DNA from: Proteromonas lacertae
Lineage: Eukaryota > Sar > Bigyra > Opalinata > Proteromonadidae
Direction of reading: 5' to 3'
NCBI GenBank assembly: GCA_002245135.1
Contig: NGBS01001173.1
Location: forward strand, 119,176 to 183,175
Length of the DNA stretch: 64,000 nucleotides
This document shows, in pieces, positions 14,522 through 27,357 of this stretch (position 1 is its first letter; each line of letters starts with the position of its first letter). Both the position numbers and the translations under genes were made by a program. Under the pieces are notes generated by a model. It made no database searches. It was not told the origin of the DNA and saw only the letters and a program-made list of their open reading frames with translations.

Positions 14522-15034
14522 CTACTGAGGAGGTCTTTGTTTCAATCCTTCTTGAATCTTTGCAAATATCGCTGCTCCTTTCTCTTTAACCATCTCAGAA
14601 GCAGTTGAATCATCATCATTGTGTTTTGAAGAGTCTTTTTCCATTTGTGTACGTAAATTTGAAGCATCTACCTTCATTTGAGCAACCTACTGTTGTTAAT
14701 TGACTTATCACAGCTTTTATTTTCTTTATTTTCATCTGCAAGAATGTAGTATAGAAAATATACTTCATATATAGGTACTTTAGCCATAACCTCTACTATT
14801 TTGTCCATATCTTTTATTTCTAATAATTTGACTTTTTCATTATGTAGTTTCTGTAGTAGTGACTAGATTTATTAAAATATAAGGAAATACAATTTGTTGG
14901 AAATGAAGCACTTTTAACGATTTTTCGAGTTGAGATATAGGATCACAAATGTGTGGTAAAAACTGCTCTGTAAACTGTGTATCAATGGCATTAGGTGACA
15001 TTGGTGGTGGTGTTGATACTATATTTGAACTCAT
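14522..15034 (-). CDS. Small coiled-coil protein of unknown function, three exons
   Basis: Translation from the ATG at 15034 gives a proline-rich start (MSSNIVSTPPPMSP) followed by a helical, leucine- and lysine-rich segment (ISQLEKSLKVLHFQQ, then SLLQKLHNEKVKLLEI) and a C-terminal helix ending GLKQRPPQ at the TAG 14522-14524. Two introns restore frame: 14863-14890 (28 nt) and 14687-14763 (77 nt, the longest inferred intron in this block). The product is about 135 residues. Its size and coiled-coil nature are reminiscent of small subunits of BLOC-1/BORC-type complexes, but I see no diagnostic motif and do not assign it. It is convergent with the RING gene. Confidence 0.6.
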
Positions 15035-15187
15035 TTAGTAGAAAACACAAGATTTAAATTTGCTCAAGCCTAATGTTTGATTTACTTAACTCACTATATT
15101 TTTATTAATGTGAAAATCTCAACAACAAACAAAAATTAAACTTAGAATATATTTTATTAAGGATAGAATGGTTTAAAGAGACTTAAT

Positions 15188-15693
15188 TTATAAATTATGC
15201 TCTGAGTAGAGCAAACTAAATTCCAGTTGAGTATTATTAAATCTGTGAATACGTGCTTCATGTGAAAAATCTGATCTATTAATGTACTTCTTGGCAAATT
15301 TGATATTGTTCAAAGATTTTTCATATCCCCAATCCAAACTTTCATCATCAGTTTCATATTCCTCTTCATATTGATCTTCTTCATTTTCATCTTTGAGGAA
15401 TATATTCCAATCAATCCTAAAATTAATTGATTTAAAAGAAAATTATAGTACATTTTTGAATCAGCTGTAAGTATTGTGGATGATAATCTGATCTCCTTCC
15501 TAATAACACCAGGTCTATGGCTTATTCTAGTTTGTTGAGGAGGTTCGATTCTTTTGTGACTGTAAGGGAGTATTTTCTGAAAATATAACATAAAAAGCCT
15601 ACCTCTTTAGAACTACTCTTCTCAATAGGTAGTACCGTCTTTTTTCTTCTACTTACAACTTTTTGGTGGTATTTTGTAAGGTAATCTAGACAT
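15188..15693 (-). CDS. Unknown small protein with basic N-terminus and acidic middle
   Basis: From the ATG at 15693 the protein begins MSRLPYKIPPK, is basic (VVSRRKKTVLPIEKSSSKE), and after an intron near 15576-15600 continues as a stretch rich in arginine and proline. A second intron near 15418-15452 leads to an acidic run (DENEEDQYEEEYETDDES) and an end at the TAA 15188-15190. One single-base frame break is needed around 15653 (after IPPK), so the N-terminus is uncertain: the true start could differ or the base may be an error. No domain is recognised. The alternation of basic and acidic segments suggests a nuclear or chromatin-associated protein, but this is only an impression. Confidence 0.5.
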
Positions 15694-15934
15694 TATGCTA
15701 ATCTAAGGCGAAGTACGAGTTGTATATCTGTTTTTCTGTTTTTTGAGTATTTTATTTGCAGTTTCTTGTGAAAGTTGGCCACTTAGTGTTGAACCCATCG
15801 AGAAAAGCGCAATTAAATAGAAAAGTCGTGTTTGCAAAATAGATTTGCAATTTTAAATCTTCGTTTGAAAATAAAGGATCTACTTTTCACAACAAACAAA
15901 AAATAATTACATTTATTCATAATATCATAATATT

Positions 15935-18900
15935 CTAAGGTTTAGACTTTTCTTGTTGAAGAGGAAATCTATTCTCAATTAATTCTCTCACATTATTAAT
16001 ATCTAAATTAGGCAATGATAAAGTAACTGTATTTGATAGTGTTAAACCATTCAACTCCATCATTACCATTTCATCTTTTTCAGTCAGAATTATTGATCCT
16101 AATTGATGAGACACTCCAGTTATATCTTCATAAAATGTATATCCATTAACAATAGGACATCTATATGAATTAAAAGACTTCCATAAAGTTTCAATGTACT
16201 GATACGCTGACTTATTCGTATTGAAAGGTAATTTCTTCTTCCAATCAGGAATAGGTTTAACATTTGGATGTGTAACAGGAGGCAAAACATAAGGAACAGT
16301 ACCAATCATCACCATCTCATCTTTAAACGATTTTCTAGCAAAAATTGTTGATATTTTATTCTTATCTATAAAATTTCTTTTTATTAGACTTGAAAGAGTT
16401 TCATTGAATCTATTGATTGCTATACTGCAAGTACCAAAGGGTGTATCTGGAGTGATTAGCATTGTCATATGAATCATCTGTGAGCAGTGTAACCATCGAA
16501 TATCGTTGATCCAAAATAAATTGTCATTTGGTTGGAGTAATAGTAAATCATATGAATTCTATTTTTAAAAATAATAATATATATAGAATAAATATATATA
16601 ATTTTATACATTTGCAATTCTTGTCAGTTCATTTATCCATTGCATACTATAAGACATTCTCTATTAATTAAATTATATATATATATACTTTTCTATTCTC
16701 TAATAATGTAGATTGTCTTAAAATACTACTAAATTTCTTCCATTTTGGTAAATCCTTTTCCATTTCAAAGAAATCTTTAATGTATACCAATTCACTCACA
16801 TATTGTTTTAGTGAGATATATAATTCATCAGATGGAATTTTAGTTCTGGCTCTTAATATATCAATTATTGGATTATCTGCTTTTTCTACTTCTTTTTTTT
16901 CTCCTTGATCAGCTTCTGGTGTTGGTGAAACTTCAGTATTCTTTGATTTTAAATCTAATGGAGGTGGTGGTGTAATAGTTCTACCTTTTCTTTTACTATT
17001 TTCTTTATTATTGTTACTATTATGTAATAACATATTATCATCCAAAGAATTATTTTTCTTATGATGAATCACTGGTGGAGGTGTAACAGGAACAGTATTT
17101 TCTTCTATACTATTCTCATTCATATTTCCTTCATTCTTTTCTTTTTCTTTTTCTTTATCTTTTTCTTCTTCTTCTTTTTCTGCAGCTGCTCTCATGGCTC
17201 TGGCTTTAGCTATTAAATCTTTTGGTAATTTGATTGGCATTGTGTTAAAATGGACTGGTTCACTTTCTTCATCATCATCATCTGCTATATAAATAGAAAT
17301 ATCATGTGGTTCAACTACAACTCCTTGATTCGAATAGGCAGGAAAGTTCTTATTATGAAGTGGTTGTAGTTTTGCTTTGATTGGTGATGTTTTTACTGAT
17401 TTTGATTCATTCACTGTATTTCCATCTGGAATGGAGAATGAATTATCATTTGAATCACTTTCTATTGGATTAAATATCTTTTGATCTGGTGTAGAATATT
17501 CACTTTCTGATACTACAACTGATTTTTCTTTATTTGTTGGTGATATGAATGTATCACTACCATTATGTTGATGATGATTGATTGCTCTTGCTGAATCTAA
17601 TAATGCTACTGTTGAACTACTTTCTACAGATTGTAATGGTGGTTGTATTGGAAGTGGTGTAGTTGAAAATGATTGGGATGAAAAAGATTCAGGAGTTTCT
17701 AATAATGAAACATTGGATAATTGTTGTTCTTGTTGTTGAGGATTATTTTCTATTTTTTCTTCTTTCTCAACTTGTTGTTGTGCAGAGTGAAGATATTTTG
17801 AATGTAATAAATCTGTTTCAGCTTCGATAGGTAAACTGTGTTTCTTTGATAAATACATTGAAGGTGTATTTGGTTCAGATTGAACATCATCATTATCATC
17901 TTCATTATTATTGTTTAATATTATCTGATGATCGATCATTTGTAATTGATAATCTTTCTTCGCCTGTAAGTTCTCCTTCTTTTTCTCCTTCTTCTTTTTC
18001 TTCTTCTTCTTCTTCCTCTTCTTCTTCTTCGCTCAATGGTTCTTCATGTGATTCTAAAGTATGTAAAGACAAGAAACTATTTGCAAATCCTTTAAACAAT
18101 CTATTCAAATAATATAATAACTATATAAAAAATACTTTAAATGCTCTTCAAAATCAAATATCACTTTATAAGGCAAATCATTCAATGGTCGATAAAATAT
18201 CCTTTGTATTAACTCTTTAATAAAATTCAAAGTCAATTGTTTATATAATTCATTAAATTCTTTTACAGATGTTTTTGGAAACATACATAATCTAAATAAA
18301 TTCTTAAAATTCTTTAAAATCACCTTATTGTTTTTATTACTCATATATCTTGTAACTCTATTTGCATAGGTTTTTAAATTGTCTATTACAGTATAATCTA
18401 TATTGTATGAGATTATATCTAATAATGGCATTTTCTCTAAGATATGAGTAGACTCGTGGTAATATCTTAATTTGCTTAAATCTGGATTATTGCCTACTAC
18501 ACTATATATAACATGAGATGATAATGCTGAAGTGAAAAGATATAATAAACGATTGAGTGATTGAGAATCTGACTCATCTCTTGATCTCTATTTAATAATA
18601 CATAATATATATATATATATATATATGGATAAATACTGCTGTAAATGTGGTATAAATTGCTACTTTGGAGTATTTATTTGATGCATCTCTTTCACATGGA
18701 TTATCAAGTAATATATAATCAGATATCCATATTCCTGGTAATACAAATTGCTTAGATGCATTATTCTTTATTGTTTTTGAAAATTTTAAGTCAGTCACAG
18801 CTAGACTGTATTGTACTGCAATATATTAATCATCATAATACATTTTAATGATTTAGCATATAAAGAACTGATGATTGCGTTCCACAAAGGAAATTGATCT

Positions 18901-19051
18901 GTTTCACCACATAATGAGATAATGTATGTTGGGTGATCACATTTATGTTGAACAATATAGTCACACACAGCATTATCAAACACAAAACTATTATCAGCAT
19001 ATTTTACCAACTAAAATTACACACAAATAAATATACCTGATGTATTTCCAT
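15935..19051 (-). CDS. Large unknown protein with acidic low-complexity middle, multi-exon
   Basis: The exons chain in one direction. The start is MEIHQ at 19051, with an intron near 19012-19037, then LVKYADNSFVFDNAVCDYI. After a frame break near 18800 comes LKFSKTIKNNASKQFVLPG. An intron at about 18590-18643 leads to MPLLDIISYNIDYTVIDNL, and another near 18107-18141 to a glutamate-rich run (about 18000-18040). After a second frame break near 17940 there is a long Ser/Gln/Pro/Asn-rich region (16.9-17.9 kb). Introns near 16658-16686 and 16560-16611 precede a conserved-looking C-terminal domain (MIHMTMLITPDTPFGTCSIA) that stops at 15935-15937. The total is about 950 residues. Two globular ends joined by a disordered linker suggest a scaffold, but I recognise no family. 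The N-terminal exon start overlaps the upstream region of the divergent glycosyltransferase gene. Confidence 0.55.
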
Positions 19052-19138
19052 AAAAAACCTGTTGTTAGTCTAAAAAAATCGAAAAATAAAAACAAAGATA
19101 ACAAGCTTTTTATCAAACCATTTTTTTTATTCAACATT

Positions 19139-20295
19139 ATGTTGCTAGAACAGAAAATTGGAGCAATTTATAACATTTTTGATGGTGAAGAATTATTAAA
19201 GACATCAATTAAATCTATTAAATGCATTGTAGATTATGTAGTTGTTGTATTTCAGAAGAGTATTTAGTATGAATATTTAAATGTATAGGATCAAACTATG
19301 ATGAAGAATGCCATCCGTTTTTAGAAGGTTATCTCAACCAACTAAAAGATGAAGGTTTAATTGACAAATTAATAGAGTATACAGGATATGTATTTTTTAA
19401 TGTGTTTAAATTTATATTATTTAAAGGGTCCATTTAGAAAAGAGGAGAGAAATGATCTTTTATCACCATTTTCTGATACAACAGCTTATGGTGGAAATAG
19501 TAGTGATATAAACCCAGCCTTCTTTCATGAAGTGAAGAAACGTGAAATTGGTAGATTAGAATGTTTAGCCAATAATTGCACTTATTTCATGTGTTTAGAT
19601 TGTGATGAGTATTATAATGAGAGTGAATTGAAGAAATGTGTAACTGATATAATAAAAGGTGACTATGAAATTGGTGTATGTAAAATGAATATGTATCATC
19701 GAAAACCAACTTGGGAATTAATGCCAAAGGATGAATTTTCATATGTTCCATTTATATATAAAGTATATTTCTAATTATTATTGCATTTAATAGATGAATA
19801 AAGAAATGAGATTTATTTTAGCTCATCCATATCCAGTATCTATAGATCCAACTAGAGGTTTAGCAAAATTACGAAAAGTCAAAGTATATGAAAGAGAAGA
19901 GATAATAATGCATCATATGTCATTTATACGTAATGACATTACTTCAAAAACTCATTCTGTCACTAACAAAGGGAATTATTGTATATATATTTCATATGTT
20001 TTATATTTATATAGTTATTGGTACAAATGAGAGAGATTTTGTTAGAAATTTCATTAGTTGGAATGGAGATCCTCCAATTCCACATCCACATAATATAAGA
20101 GGCAAAATGCATCAATTTGTGAAGAAATATAAAGAGAATATATTTAATATAGACATTGAAAATGAATGTTTCTATTGCCATAAAAGTAATGCTGGATATA
20201 AATGTAAAGTGTGTAATTATGCTGTTTATTGTGATGAAAGGTGTTTAGAAGCTCATAAGATTAATCATCAAAGATTATGTCAAATGTTGAAATAA
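19139..20295 (+). CDS. GT2-like glycosyltransferase fused to a C-terminal MYND zinc finger
   Basis: The N-terminal part looks like a GT-A glycosyltransferase: an opening strand (KIGAIYNIFDGEELLKTSI), a VDYVVVVFQ strand, and a DxD-type metal/nucleotide-sugar site in YFMCLDCDEYYNESEL. The C-terminus is a MYND finger: CFYCHKSNAGYKCKVC, then YAVYCDERCLEAHKINH, then LC. Introns 19260-19288, about 19391-19427, about 19761-19791 and about 19982-20014 are GT-AG and keep frame, and the final exon carries both the last glycosyltransferase segment and the finger without interruption, so the fusion is not an intron-guess artefact. The ATG at 19139 is preferred; an in-frame ATG at 19040 would add about 33 lysine-rich residues. 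It is divergent from the large unknown gene. MYND fingers usually bind proline-rich peptides, so a recruited or scaffolded transferase is plausible. Confidence 0.7.
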
Positions 20296-20384
20296 GTGAA
20301 TGAATATTTCTATTTTTTTTCTATAATATCGTTTTTATTGGACAAAAAAAATAATAAAAAATATGAATATACTGAATTAATAGT

Positions 20385-22565
20385 TTAATCTGTTTTAGAT
20401 TCAGTTTTTTCTTCAGATTTTTCTTCATTACTTTCACCATTACCAACATCTTTAGGTGTAGCTGTCATTTCTCCTTCTTTATTATTATTATTATTAACAA
20501 CATATAAATCATTAGTAATATTCTCAATTGGATGTAAATTCTTATTAATCAATAATTCACATAATTCCTTATAGTAACTTTTATTCAATTCGCCTTTTAT
20601 TTTATATACAATTCTTGCTAGTGCTTCTAAATATTCATCATATAATAATTCCATATATAACGTCATAGGATCAGTAACATCAGCATCATATCCTAAAATA
20701 GATAAAATGCAATCATCAAATGTGAAATTATCATTGAATAACTGTAATTCTTTTACTTCTCTCAATATTGAAATTACAAAGATTGAACAAGAATGAACAT
20801 CTTCATATTTAAACTATAATTTAATAATAATATATATATATATATATATACATGTGTTTGTTTTTCAATTAATAATAAGAATAAATCAGATAAATCAATA
20901 TCTTCTTCAACTATATACGACTGTATTTCAGGACCATTAAATAATTTGAAGAATTCACTTCTTTCACCACAAGCATAAGGGTAAAAAAAAAGTAAATTAA
21001 AGAAAAAATATATAATATATATATTATTATATAAAATGATATTTCAATATTGTTATTGATAATATTATTCATTCTATCAGATAAGAAATGATCATCATAT
21101 CTATATATCATAATAAAAAATAAAAACAACAGAATATATATATATATACTTCTTTATTGCTATTCTAATCACCAACTCTAAGAATTCATGAAATAATATT
21201 GGTCTACTTGGATCATGAACTGGACCATCACATTCTTCAAAATCACCTAATAATTCATTCTTCTCTTCATCAGTAAATGGATGTTCGTTTCTATTAATAT
21301 AAGTTATAATTATATATATATATTATATACATCATATTTTTCAATATTTCATAATAATGCAATCTTGCATCCTTCAATAATCTGTTTATATCAGTTAAAC
21401 TCAAGTTCTTATCCATTATTTGACAATCACTTAAAAACTGCCAGAATTTCGACATTGTCATACAGTATAAGTAATTAGGACAATTTGCATCACTTAATGA
21501 TGAATAATACTTATATATTTCATCAAATTTACTATAAAAATATATATATGAAAATAAATATATAAATATATACTGGATTGTCCTTAATAAAATATTATCT
21601 AGTTCTTTCTTATCCCTATATAACTCGTTATCTACATCATCACTTGTAAATATATCATTTAAAAACATCTCAGGTCTCGCATCTGCTTCATATGGAGGAG
21701 GAACAACAAATCGATTTTCCATAAAATATTCCACATAAATTCTACCATTATCATAAACATAGATTCCTGGTCCAGTTTTCTTATTATCTTTCCAATAACC
21801 AGTATACTTTGAACCATCTGCATAATAGAATATTCCAAACCCATCTCTCAAGCCATCTTTGAAATTTCCTTCATATCGATTTCTCATTCTCATTCTGCCT
21901 GGAATTTGTGCTTCATCTCCGTACCACATATGCACACCATGTCCATTAGGTAAATCATTACACCATTGGCCTTCATACTCCTCATTTCGATCATACCAAA
22001 ACATTCTACCTTCTCCACACTTTTTGTTATCGCTCCATTCTCCTTCATATCTGTTTCCTGAATTATATACTACTACTCCATACCCTTCTCTTAGTCCCAT
22101 ATTCCAATCTCCCTCATAAAATGAACTCTTGTCTTTGTCATAATATAATATACCTTTACCATGTCTTTTTCCTTCCTTCCATGTTCCTGAATATTCTGCT
22201 TCACTAGGAGCTGCTGCAATGAAATTACCACTTCCTTCTCTTAAACCATCATGTACTTCTCCTTCATATGAACTACCATCTATCCACATATATTTCCCCT
22301 TACCTTCAACTACATTTTGTTTAAATTCACCTTCATAATTGAAATTTTCATTCTTATAATTACCTTCGCCTGTCATTGCACAACAATTAAAATCACCTTC
22401 ATATTCTGATCCTACTAAAAACTTCATATTTCCTTTACCTTCAATTCTATATTGAAAATGTATAAAATAATCATACAAATCTCCAGATTTCTCTCCATTG
22501 TATGAATCGATAATAAAATTAGCTAAAAATGGGTTTATTATTGTTCCTTGAGTTACAGGGTCCAT
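20385..22565 (-). CDS. Radial spoke head RSPH10B-like MORN-repeat protein
   Basis: RSPH10B is a component of the radial spoke of 9+2 cilia. From the ATG at 22565 about ten MORN repeats run in series (YEGEFKQNVVEGKGKY, YEGEVHDGLREGSGNF, YEGDWNMGLREGYGVV, YEGEWSDNKKCGEGRM and so on). After them comes a helical region with MSKFWQFLSDCQIMDKNLSL and ILFHEFLELVIRIA, which matches the pattern of RSPH10B C-terminal domains as I recall them. Introns lie near 21535-21578, 21294-21337, 21108-21150 and further on to the last exon 20385-20765, which ends in a Glu/Lys-rich tail. Introns between about 20780 and 21110 are only roughly placed. Total about 700 residues. This gene is the best evidence that the host is ciliated. 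MORN repeats alone would be ambiguous; the C-terminal part makes the call. Confidence 0.72.
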
Positions 22566-22636
22566 AAAAAAGCAAAAAAATTAAAAAACGGTATGGTGTA
22601 ACAAAAAATATTTTTGAATAACCAACTAAATGAATT

Positions 22637-22798
22637 ATGAGTGAAAAAGGGTTAAAAATATTAATAGAAAGATTGAAAAATTATAAACCATTAGATGAGA
22701 TAAATCTATCAGGAAATGAATTAATAGAAAGTGAATTACCATTAACAATAGAAACATTTTCATTTATTGGAATAATTAAACTAAATGAAAAGAAGTGA
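22637..22798 (+). pseudogene. Short leucine-rich-repeat-like fragment
   Basis: A 53-residue frame starts MSEKGLKILIERLKNYKPLD and continues EINLSGNELIESELPLT before TGA at 22796-22798. The LxxINLSGNxL pattern is LRR-like. Its first residues closely match another short frame at 53089 (MSEKGLKMLIKRLQ), so the two are copies of one gene family. It is too short for a working LRR protein, and I see no continuation downstream, so I treat it as a fragment; a tiny exon of a longer gene is the alternative. Confidence 0.45.
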
Positions 22799-23425
22799 AT
22801 ACTTTTTTCGATTAATACTGTAATATACATTAGATAATTGATATTTTTAAGAATTTGGGGTGCAAAAATTTTCGCTAACCAAATTATTTAAATGTTTTAT
22901 TAAAACACATTATATATTTAAAAAATTTAAATAATTATAATATACCCTTTATTTTAGCACAAGTAATTATTAATACTCAATTTCAGAAGAATATTATCAG
23001 ATTAAGTCGACTTTTGGTTAGAGATAAAATGGATTATTTGAAATGTGTTAGATATGGATTTATTGCAAACAGAACAACAATGGTTTAATTGTAATTGTAA
23101 TATCACTACCTACAGAATAACCTTAATAACTTCATATCAAGAAGGAATCTCACCCTAATACAAAAATAGAAGAAATGATAATCTGAAGAACAGTCAATAT
23201 TTTCATTTAAGTGTAAAGTTCATATTCCTGAATAGAAATTGAATAGAAGGTATAGAAATTGTATTGGTACATCAACACTATTATTTATATCGAATTTTAA
23301 ATTTACTACATGTAATATTTGTCCAATCGTAATGAATGAACAGAATAAGGATGAAAATAAAATGACTATAGAATATATTTGAGATTCAGTAAAGAAAAAC
23401 ACTTACAACAGTAGTTCAAAGAATA
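22799..23425. other. AT-rich intergenic region upstream of receptor B
   Basis: No gene is supported in this 627-base gap. Short frames on the minus strand near 23220-23402 are hydrophobic, AT-driven and without homology signals. The region should contain the promoter of receptor B. Confidence 0.6.
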
Positions 23426-23476
23426 ATGAATTTTTTTTGTTCAAGCCAAAATTCAAATCTTATCTGTTGTACGATT

Positions 23477-26400
23477 ATGGCGTTTCAACAATGTGGAGTT
23501 GCATTTATTATTCTTATTCTGTTTTATGTGAATTTCATATCGGCAGAAGATATTAAAGTGTTTCTTATATTTGACTCTACAGTGTCAGCAGATATTGATT
23601 ACATCGTGTCCTATGTTTATAAAATCGATAACATAAAACTCGAGAAGAAAAAAGTAACGATATCTGAAGAATATTTGTCAGATTTATTCAAAGAACAGCA
23701 AATGAAAAAGGATGACACTGTGTTTGCTTATTTACCAAATGCAGATTTTGATATGATTAATAGATTAGCAGTACAATATGGAATATATGTATGGAATGCC
23801 GTAGCCTATGCTAATGCCACATGTTACTCCAATATTGTTTTTGGATATGATATATCAGAGTCTACATTGCTCAGTATCAATAAATTATTTATTTTATTCT
23901 ATATAGCTATTGATAAAAGAATAAATGAGCTGTCAAATCTTATAATTGCGTATGATTCAACAGAAAGTGTATTTTTAGGAAGCATGGTAAGTAATTTGAA
24001 GAAAGTATTAGATTTTTCAAGACTTGCTCCTATTATATCATATGACTTTCCATCTAGTAAATCAAATCAGCTATTCACTAAAATTGATGGATATTTAAAA
24101 TCCCACCCAACTGTAGTTGAAGTAACTATATTGAATTATTATTCAGATACTGAATTAATAACTAATTGGAAAAACTATTTGTCAACATCACCTACTCAGA
24201 AGATTAATCTAATCAATATGCCTACTGTTCCAAGAGACTATTTATTACAATCAGCTGATGCAAAAGGATCAATGATACTAAGTGAAAATGGTGAATTACC
24301 TTCAGATTTAATCAAAGAAATAAGTGATGCACAAATTCCACCTCTTTCAGCTTCTTTGGCTAATAAAGACTTTAGTTTATCATCTATTCAATTATATGAA
24401 ATGTGTAGATTATATTATATTATAGGAAAAGAAAAATTGGATGATTTTTCAAGTGGAAATGATATTTTATTCTATGCATATAGAAATAATCAATATTTTA
24501 CAATTTACAATAATACAGCAGGTGATCAAACAATAGAAATTAGTTTAAATGAAGGTAATAGACTAATTGGAACTATAGATTATGGTAGAATAGATGCAGG
24601 TGGAGTTGTTGTGGATAATAATAGATATAAACCTGTAGTTGGTATTTCCTATGTTTACGTTGATGGTTTACCAAAAGAATATATTTGTAACTTTTTGAAA
24701 TCTAATACATTTAAAAAACCAGATACAATTAATATTTTGTTATTATCATATAGAAATTTCTTTTCTCAAGATGAAACTATAAGAGAATTAACAAAATCAA
24801 ATAAGAAGATTGGATATGCATTTAGAGCAGCTAAAAAGAGTATCAATGATGAAGTATATTATTTATTTATTTATTTATTTTAAATAGGGACTAATTATGA
24901 ATAAAAAAGTGGAAGTGATTTGTATTGATTTATCTGTTGGGATGGAACAAGTGATGAAAGAATATATCACTTATAAAAATCATTTTACTTTAATTGGGAT
25001 ATTTAGTACTGCATCAGTAGAAGATGGTGAATCAATGGTAAAAATGATGGAGAGTAATAATATAACGGATTATACATATATTCGATTAACGCCAGGCATT
25101 ATTAATTACTGTAAAAAGAATGTTATTCCTATATCTTTTTTTATAAATATATAATTATAAAATGTCATTATTATCTTTAATTCTATGTAAGGATTAAATA
25201 TTATTACAATGTGGAGATTTGTTATACAAGAATTCTCTAAAGTGATTAAAACTAAAAGATTATTCATCATTTATAGTGACTCTACATTCTCAACTACTGC
25301 AATGGAAACTGTAATGACAATTTCAAAAGCATATGATTCATTTGATGAGATAATATATGAACAAATGAAAGCAGTAAATGAAGAACAAGCGTTAAACATA
25401 TGTACAAAAGTGTTAAGTCAATGTTCTGAAAGAAATGGTTTACCTGAAGGATGTTTAGTTGTGAATTTAGTTGACACTATTTATCAAAAGATATTATACC
25501 AATATTACCATTCTATTGTTGATGATATGGAGAAGTATCCAGTTATATCTGTTTTATTAGATGAAAATATTATTAATGATCAATGGGAAAATGTATAGTT
25601 ATCATTATTATAGTTTTTTTTGTTATTATTTAATAGTATGATGGATCATATGTGATTGGTTATTATTTCGATCAGTTGAACACACCAGAAAGTAATTCAT
25701 TCAAGCAAGAACTAAGAGATATGAAACTAAATGAAAATGAACATATAACCTCAACAATGGGATATAGTTATATAACTGTCAAACAGTTATTATACGCATT
25801 AAAATTAGCGAGAAGTTTAGATCATGATAGAATCAATAATATGATAATATATACTGCCTCAATGTTAGGTCCAGGAGGATATGTAGAATGGAATTCACAA
25901 GGAACTTCATCAACTCAACTACATATTGGAAAAGTAAATAGTACAAGTGAGAAAATTGATATTATATTATCATCATCATATGTAATGTATTCTAATGCTT
26001 ATCTGGGTGTAGATAAGAAATGTGAATGGTTAAAAGGTGCTAGTAAATCTTATCCATCTTATACACTGATGTTTATTGATTTAGTTGATTCATATCTTCC
26101 AAGATTATTTTATATTATTATGCATTGTATAATAATGTAATTGTTGATTATATTAATCTAAAAGATGGAATCAATAATCGATTACTTAAAGTATCCACAA
26201 AAACTTTTAATACAATTGATGAAATGAAAGTGTATGTTGAAAAGAATAGTGATAATAAAGACCTATTAGCATTTTTTGGAACAACAACTAATGAACAAAG
26301 AGATGCGCTTGAACCTATATTAAAGAAACATAAGAAGTTTTTATTTAGTATACATCCAAGTGAAGGAATGAGATGTTATGAGAATATAATCCAAGTTGGT

Positions 26401-27315
26401 AGAGTTCCTAATCATTATGCATTTGCTTCAATAGCAACTGTTTGGCAATATTCAAATAATAAGATATTAGTAATTGTAATGTGTAATAATAAGTTTTGTC
26501 ATGATGTTGGAGAATCGCTTGCTATAACAGCTTATACTATGAAAGATATAAATGTATTTAGATATTATATAAATGATACTTTAACATTTGATAAAGTTGC
26601 TGATTTATTAAAGCTGATTGAGACTGATAGAATGATCATATTTACTGTGTTAGGATTCGAAACAACTGATTTTATAAAGACATTACATGGAAAGAATATG
26701 GATGGTGGTAAATATACTGTTGTTAGTTTAGATGTATTAGTTGAATGGGTAGATCCAGAAATATGGGAAGAAGAAGCTTTCTTTGTTTCGTATACCAAAG
26801 AGAGTCAAACAAATATTGAAAATCAAAACTTTATTTTAGATTTTACTAAAAGATTTGGTGAGAATGACAAACTATTAAATGAGCATACTTTAAATATTTA
26901 TACATCCATAATGATATTAAATAAAGCATTAGCAAAAGTAAAAGATAATACATTTGAAGAATTGAAAAGACAAATCAAAGGTTTGGTTTTAAAACTACCA
27001 GTTGGTGAAATAAAAGTAAGAGATGATTTGGTTTGTTCCAATTCTTATGTGTTAGTTAGAATTGCTAATGGAAAATATAAGATTATGTTAAAGACAATAA
27101 ATCCAATGGCAATATCTGCATTTCTAGCTTATGTATATATTGTTATTATTATAATTATTTATAGAGAAAGGATGGAGATACATCAAAATGTGAAACAGCA
27201 GAATCTTATAATGAATTATTGAATATTAATTTAGTAATTAATAGCAATGAAGAATCAATTTTGATGTTGTTGAATTTATATTTGGTCAATTATAATGAAA
27301 GAGGTTATAATATTG

Positions 27316-27357
<42 letters not shown>

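Noticed and set aside
17846-18112. Plus-strand serine-rich frame
   Set aside because: It is the reverse reading of the glutamate-rich GAA repeat in the large minus-strand gene; poly-Ser arises from TTC/TCT repeats.
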